Of a stretch of 6,846 nucleotides of DNA, positions 6,131 through 6,846 are shown one piece after another. The position numbers and the translations under genes are program-made. This DNA is from Candidatus Aphodomonas merdavium. Its GTDB lineage: Bacteria > Bacillota > Clostridia > Christensenellales > Aristaeellaceae. The stretch is taken from assembly GCA_018715585.1 (NCBI GenBank), contig DVLH01000051.1, positions 1 through 6,846 on the forward strand, in the 5' to 3' direction. The notes under the pieces are model-generated. The model was given only the letters and a program-made list of their open reading frames with translations, had not been told where the DNA came from and ran no database searches. The stretch's first letter is position 1. The number at the start of each line of letters is the position of its first letter.

Positions 6131-6715
6131 ATGCACCATTTTTTTGCTTATATGGCGCGCATGAAACAGATTCTCCGCTGGGGGCTCATGCGCAACACGC
6201 GGCCGGAGAACGACCAGGAACACGCGCTGCAGGCCGCGATGATCGCCCATGCGCTGGCGACGATGCGCAACGTGCGCCGCGGCGGCACGTTGAACGCCGA
6301 GCGTATCGCCGCGCTGGCGATGTACCACGATGCGGGCGAGGTGATCACGGGCGATTTGGCCACGCCGATCAAGCATTTTAACCCGCAAGTGCGCGGGGCA
6401 TTTGAGCAGATGGAGCAAATGGCGCGCAATAAGCTTTTGACCATGCTGCCGCAGGATCTGCGCGGCGCGTATGCGCCGTTGCTGCTGCCGGATGAAACGG
6501 CGCAGGAATGGCGCTTTGTCAAAGCGGCCGACCGCCTGTGCGCCTATCTAAAATGCGTGGAGGAGATCCGCAGCGGCAACGGCGAGTTTACCAAGGCCCG
6601 TGACGCCATTGCGCGCGATCTTGAACAAATTGCGGCAGAGGGAATGCCCGAAGTCCGGGAATTTTTGGAGGAATTTGCGAAGAGTTTTGAGTTGACACTC
6701 GATGAGCTAAACTGA
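6131..6715 (+). CDS. yfbR: 5'-deoxynucleotidase YfbR (HD-domain phosphohydrolase)
   Basis: This 194-residue HD-superfamily protein closely follows E. coli YfbR (199 residues), a metal-dependent phosphatase that converts deoxyribonucleoside 5'-monophosphates to deoxynucleosides. MHHFFAYMARMKQILRWGLM opens like the family; Arg16 and Trp17 match the pair that favours deoxyribose over ribose. The metal site is visible as EHALQ (His31), YHDAGE (His66, Asp67) and Asp134 in ADRLCAYLKCVEE. ITGDLATPIKHFN (72-84) is also typical. The ATG is chosen because AAGGAGG (6115-6121) lies 9 nt before it; the frame stays open to 5960, but that part runs through the thiT leader and is not coding. It is transcribed away from thiT. 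No clear + strand promoter is seen upstream and no convincing terminator after the stop. It probably balances dNTP pools. Confidence 0.94.
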   Translation: MHHFFAYMARMKQILRWGLMRNTRPENDQEHALQAAMIAHALATMRNVRRGGTLNAERIAALAMYHDAGEVITGDLATPIKHFNPQVRGAFEQMEQMARNKLLTMLPQDLRGAYAPLLLPDETAQEWRFVKAADRLCAYLKCVEEIRSGNGEFTKARDAIARDLEQIAAEGMPEVREFLEEFAKSFELTLDELN

Positions 6716-6770
6716 ATGAAAATAAAATATGGCTTTTAAAGCGAAAGAATGGACCGTTTCCAACAGGATG

Positions 6771-6806
6771 CAATTAGCAAACACTTTTCACAATTGACAA
6801 ACACTT
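6771..6806. repeat. Short direct repeat, two 16-bp copies at 20-bp spacing
   Basis: CAATTAGCAAACACTT (6771-6786) and CAATTGACAAACACTT (6791-6806) agree at 14 of 16 bases and start 20 bp apart, close to two helical turns. Such phasing is common in regulator-binding sites, but no regulator can be named. Confidence 0.7.
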
Positions 6807-6822
6807 CGTTGAATATTTGGTG

Positions 6823-6839
6823 AAGTAATCGATTTACTT
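6823..6839. repeat. Inverted repeat with 6-bp arms and 5-bp centre
   Basis: AAGTAA (6823-6828) and TTACTT (6834-6839) are exact reverse complements around TCGAT. The arms are too AT-rich for a good terminator stem; an operator-like site is more plausible. Confidence 0.55.
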
Positions 6840-6846
6840 TTCCGTC

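Larger units (their letters stand above)
6716..6846. other. AT-rich non-coding region after yfbR, possible control region of the next gene
   Basis: No gene or strong terminator is seen. The base composition turns clearly AT-rich compared with the genes to the left. A consensus -35 hexamer TTGACA (6794-6799) is present on the + strand, but no good -10 lies 16-18 nt downstream, so I do not call a promoter. The repeats listed separately lie here. Confidence 0.5.

Noticed and set aside
6732..6742. GCTTT-T-AAAGC as a yfbR terminator
   Set aside because: The loop would be one base and there is no T-run after it.

Overview
The window looks like ordinary chromosome from a moderately GC-rich Gram-positive bacterium, probably a Clostridia-type Firmicute. 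The evidence is the hpt-ftsH gene order, a VanW/YoaR-type membrane protein, a TPP-riboswitch-controlled ThiT (the substrate-binding subunit of an ECF vitamin transporter, a Firmicute hallmark), strong GGAGG ribosome-binding sites and U-tract terminators. The genus cannot be read from the sequence. I see no transposase, integrase, CRISPR array, tRNA, rRNA or phage gene.

Left block, + strand (1-5156): the last 23 codons of hypoxanthine phosphoribosyltransferase (hpt), then ftsH (membrane AAA+ zinc protease, best start a TTG at 118), a PHP-domain phosphoesterase overlapping ftsH by 11 nt, and after 46 nt a 721-residue VanW-family protein. The spacing suggests one transcription unit, ending at a strong terminator at 5248-5280. 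The VanW protein is the least routine gene. Its predicted 250-residue cytoplasmic N-terminus is basic and low in complexity, and carries a perfectly in-frame 18-bp tandem repeat plus an older 105-bp-spaced duplication.

Middle (5157-5376): a hairpin-rich convergent intergenic region with one terminator for each direction.

Right block (5377-6715): thiT on the - strand and yfbR (HD-domain 5'-deoxynucleotidase) on the + strand, divergently arranged. The thiT leader is complete: promoter with a consensus -10, TPP aptamer, an antiterminator helix that I can pair base by base, an intrinsic terminator and then the ribosome-binding site. Thiamin pyrophosphate should therefore switch off thiT by premature termination.

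Right edge (6716-6846): AT-rich non-coding DNA with a 16-bp near-perfect direct repeat at 20-bp spacing and a 6-5-6 inverted repeat, probably control DNA for a gene beyond the window.

The genes fit housekeeping roles: nucleotide salvage and turnover (hpt, yfbR, perhaps the PHP enzyme), envelope protein quality control (ftsH), cell surface (VanW) and vitamin uptake (thiT). I found no convincing undescribed multi-gene system. The best leads are the repeat-bearing VanW N-terminus and the right-edge repeats.
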